A stretch of DNA of 6,012 bases from Anaerolineae bacterium (GTDB lineage Bacteria > Chloroflexota > Anaerolineae > Anaerolineales > Villigracilaceae). The notes under the pieces are model-generated. The model saw nothing but the letters and a program-made list of their open reading frames with translations, was not told where the DNA came from and did not search any database. This document shows, in pieces, positions 4,928-6,012 of this stretch (its first letter is position 1; every line of letters starts with the position of its first letter). The position numbers were made by a program, and so were the translations under genes. The stretch covers positions 1 through 6,012 of the forward strand of contig DQGV01000187.1 of the NCBI GenBank assembly GCA_003524705.1, written 5' to 3'.

Positions 4928-5971
4928 ATGACGACTTCAAACTTACAACAAACTATGCTCTCAGCCATTGAAACAGAATTAAAGAATCAAGTGGCAAGGT
5001 TAGACCAAGCACATACAAAACCTTTCCACGAAATGCTGACCTATCATATGGGCTGGACGGGCGAAGGTGCAGGTCCAAATGCTACAGGCAAAAGAATTCG
5101 CCCGCTGATTACACTTTTATCTACTGCTTCTATTAATAGAAGTGAACAAAATAATACGAGTAAAGAGGCAAATTGGCTACACGCAGTTTCAGCCGCCAGT
5201 GCTATTGAATTGATTCATAACTTCTCACTTGTGCATGATGATATTCAAGACAATTCTGAATTACGACGTGGCAGAAAAACTGTGTGGACGAAATGGGGTC
5301 AACCGATGGCAATTAATGCCGGTGATGCTTTGTTCGTGATTGCTTATCAATCTATTTTAGATTTATCAAAACATTATCCGAATGATATGGTCGTACAAGC
5401 ATCACAAATTTTGAGTGAGGTTTGTTTGAAGTTGACGCAAGGTCAGTATTTAGATATGGCGTACGAAAATCGTCACGACTTATCAATAGAAGACTACTGG
5501 CATGTTATAGGTGGCAAAACCGCTTCCCTACTCTCTGCTTGTACCCATATCGGCTCCCTTCTTGGCTACGCGAAGCCTGAAATTGTCGAGGCGTATCGCC
5601 TGTTTGGCTACCATGTAGGCTTGGCATTTCAAGTGCAAGATGATGTTTTGGGAATCTGGGGTGATGAAGCCGTCACGGGTAAATCTGCCGCGAGTGACTT
5701 GGTAGAAGGTAAAAATTCTTTGCCAGTATTATTTGCATTAGAAAAAAATGGTGAATTTGCAAAACGCTGGAAGCAATCCCCCATCAAGCCAGAAGAAGTA
5801 CATGAAATTGCAAATTTGCTTGAAAAAGAAGGCGCGAAAGAATATGCAGAAAAAATTTCAGCCGAACAGACTCAAAAAGCGATGAGTTATGCTGAGCAAG
5901 CAAAACCAGATGGCGAAGCAGGTCAATTTTTGCTTGGGCTGGCAAACATGTTGCTGAAACGGAATCAGTAA
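4928..5971 (+). CDS. Short-chain polyprenyl diphosphate synthase, probably geranylgeranyl type
   Basis: This 347-residue cytosolic trans-prenyltransferase condenses isopentenyl diphosphate with allylic diphosphates to make isoprenoid chains. GKRIRP (54-59) binds IPP. The first Asp-rich motif DDIQD (104-108) is followed by RRG (113-115), and QGQYLDM (171-177) and GGKTASL (195-201) are also present. The second motif region is FQVQDDVLGIWGD (234-246), followed by TGKSAASDLVEGKNSLPV (250-267). The second motif has Gly242 where DDxxD enzymes have the last Asp, a variant I associate with actinobacterial and chloroflexal enzymes. There is no two-residue insertion in the first motif, which argues against bacterial FPP synthase. 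Phe99, five residues before Asp104, is the position that limits chain length, and an aromatic there is typical of C20 (GGPP) enzymes. Product assignment is inference; C15 to C25 remains possible. It is the second gene of an operon with the HAD hydrolase. Confidence 0.93.
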   Translation: MTTSNLQQTMLSAIETELKNQVARLDQAHTKPFHEMLTYHMGWTGEGAGPNATGKRIRPLITLLSTASINRSEQNNTSKEANWLHAVSAASAIELIHNFSLVHDDIQDNSELRRGRKTVWTKWGQPMAINAGDALFVIAYQSILDLSKHYPNDMVVQASQILSEVCLKLTQGQYLDMAYENRHDLSIEDYWHVIGGKTASLLSACTHIGSLLGYAKPEIVEAYRLFGYHVGLAFQVQDDVLGIWGDEAVTGKSAASDLVEGKNSLPVLFALEKNGEFAKRWKQSPIKPEEVHEIANLLEKEGAKEYAEKISAEQTQKAMSYAEQAKPDGEAGQFLLGLANMLLKRNQ

Positions 5972-5988
5972 TCCCCGAAGAAAGAGGC

Positions 5989-6012
5989 GAGATTCTTCGC
6001 TACGCTCAGAAT
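5989..6012. repeat. Dispersed-type palindromic repeat, cut by the window end
   Basis: The 24 bases open with GAGATTCTTCGC and contain ATTCT (5992-5996) facing AGAAT (6008-6012). The sequence resembles a short dispersed repeat I recall from several bacterial genomes, usually continuing as GACA past this point. The nonamer CTTCGCTAC at 5995-6003 occurs inverted (GTAGCGAAG) in the loop of the repeat at 4242-4250. It begins 18 bp after the polyprenyl synthase stop codon, where it could act as a weak 3'-end structure. No run of T follows within the window. Confidence 0.5.

Noticed and set aside
5766..5785. GAAGCAATCCC inside the polyprenyl synthase, matching one arm of the 4221-4279 repeat
   Set aside because: No partner arm nearby and the codons are in a normal frame; a short chance match.
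1..6012. Search for CRISPR arrays, tRNA/rRNA, tmRNA, transposase or defence genes
   Set aside because: No regularly spaced repeats, tRNA-like cloverleaf ends, transposase motifs or known defence domains were seen; smpB is present but ssrA is not in the window.

Overview
The window is a compact, AT-leaning bacterial segment with seven genes and almost no spare DNA. Gene content and style suggest a member of the Chloroflexota, probably an Anaerolineae-type lineage. The grounds are a polyprenyl synthase whose second Asp-rich motif reads DDVLG, two conserved-looking proteins of no recognised family, and short palindromic repeats of the 'CATTGCGAG...GAAGCAATC' and 'ATTCTTCGCTACGCTCAGAAT' types. 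This assignment rests on recollection of such genomes, not on a search, and is moderate at best.

Layout: (1) A class-V PLP aminotransferase of the isopenicillin-N-epimerase-like group lies on the minus strand (7-1155). It is divergent, across 42 bp, from a 12-helix MFS permease on the plus strand (1198-2427). (2) Next comes smpB, the trans-translation factor (2458-2919), followed after 33 bp by an unrecognised 260-residue protein with a faint acetyltransferase-like segment (2953-3735). (3) That gene converges, with only 7 bp between stop codons, on a minus-strand gene for a roughly 140-residue protein of unknown function (3743-4165). (4) A 148-bp divergent intergenic region holds a nested hairpin repeat and leads into a two-gene plus-strand operon: a HAD-family hydrolase (4314-4925) and a short-chain polyprenyl diphosphate synthase, probably making GGPP (4928-5971). 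(5) The last 41 bases are non-coding and end in the start of another dispersed repeat.

The most interesting signal is in how genes begin. Four genes that open a transcription unit (aminotransferase, MFS, smpB, HAD) lack a Shine-Dalgarno sequence and have a -10-like hexamer (TAAGAT, TATAAT, TAAAAT, TAAAAT) ending exactly 6 or 7 nt before the ATG, the spacing expected for leaderless mRNAs. The two genes that follow another gene closely on the same strand (2953 and 4928) instead carry purine-rich ribosome-binding sites. The shared aminotransferase/MFS region also contains a perfect 10-bp direct repeat, TATAATCTTA, one copy against each start codon. No mobile element, CRISPR array, defence system or RNA gene was seen. 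The metabolic genes look like ordinary chromosomal housekeeping or accessory metabolism.
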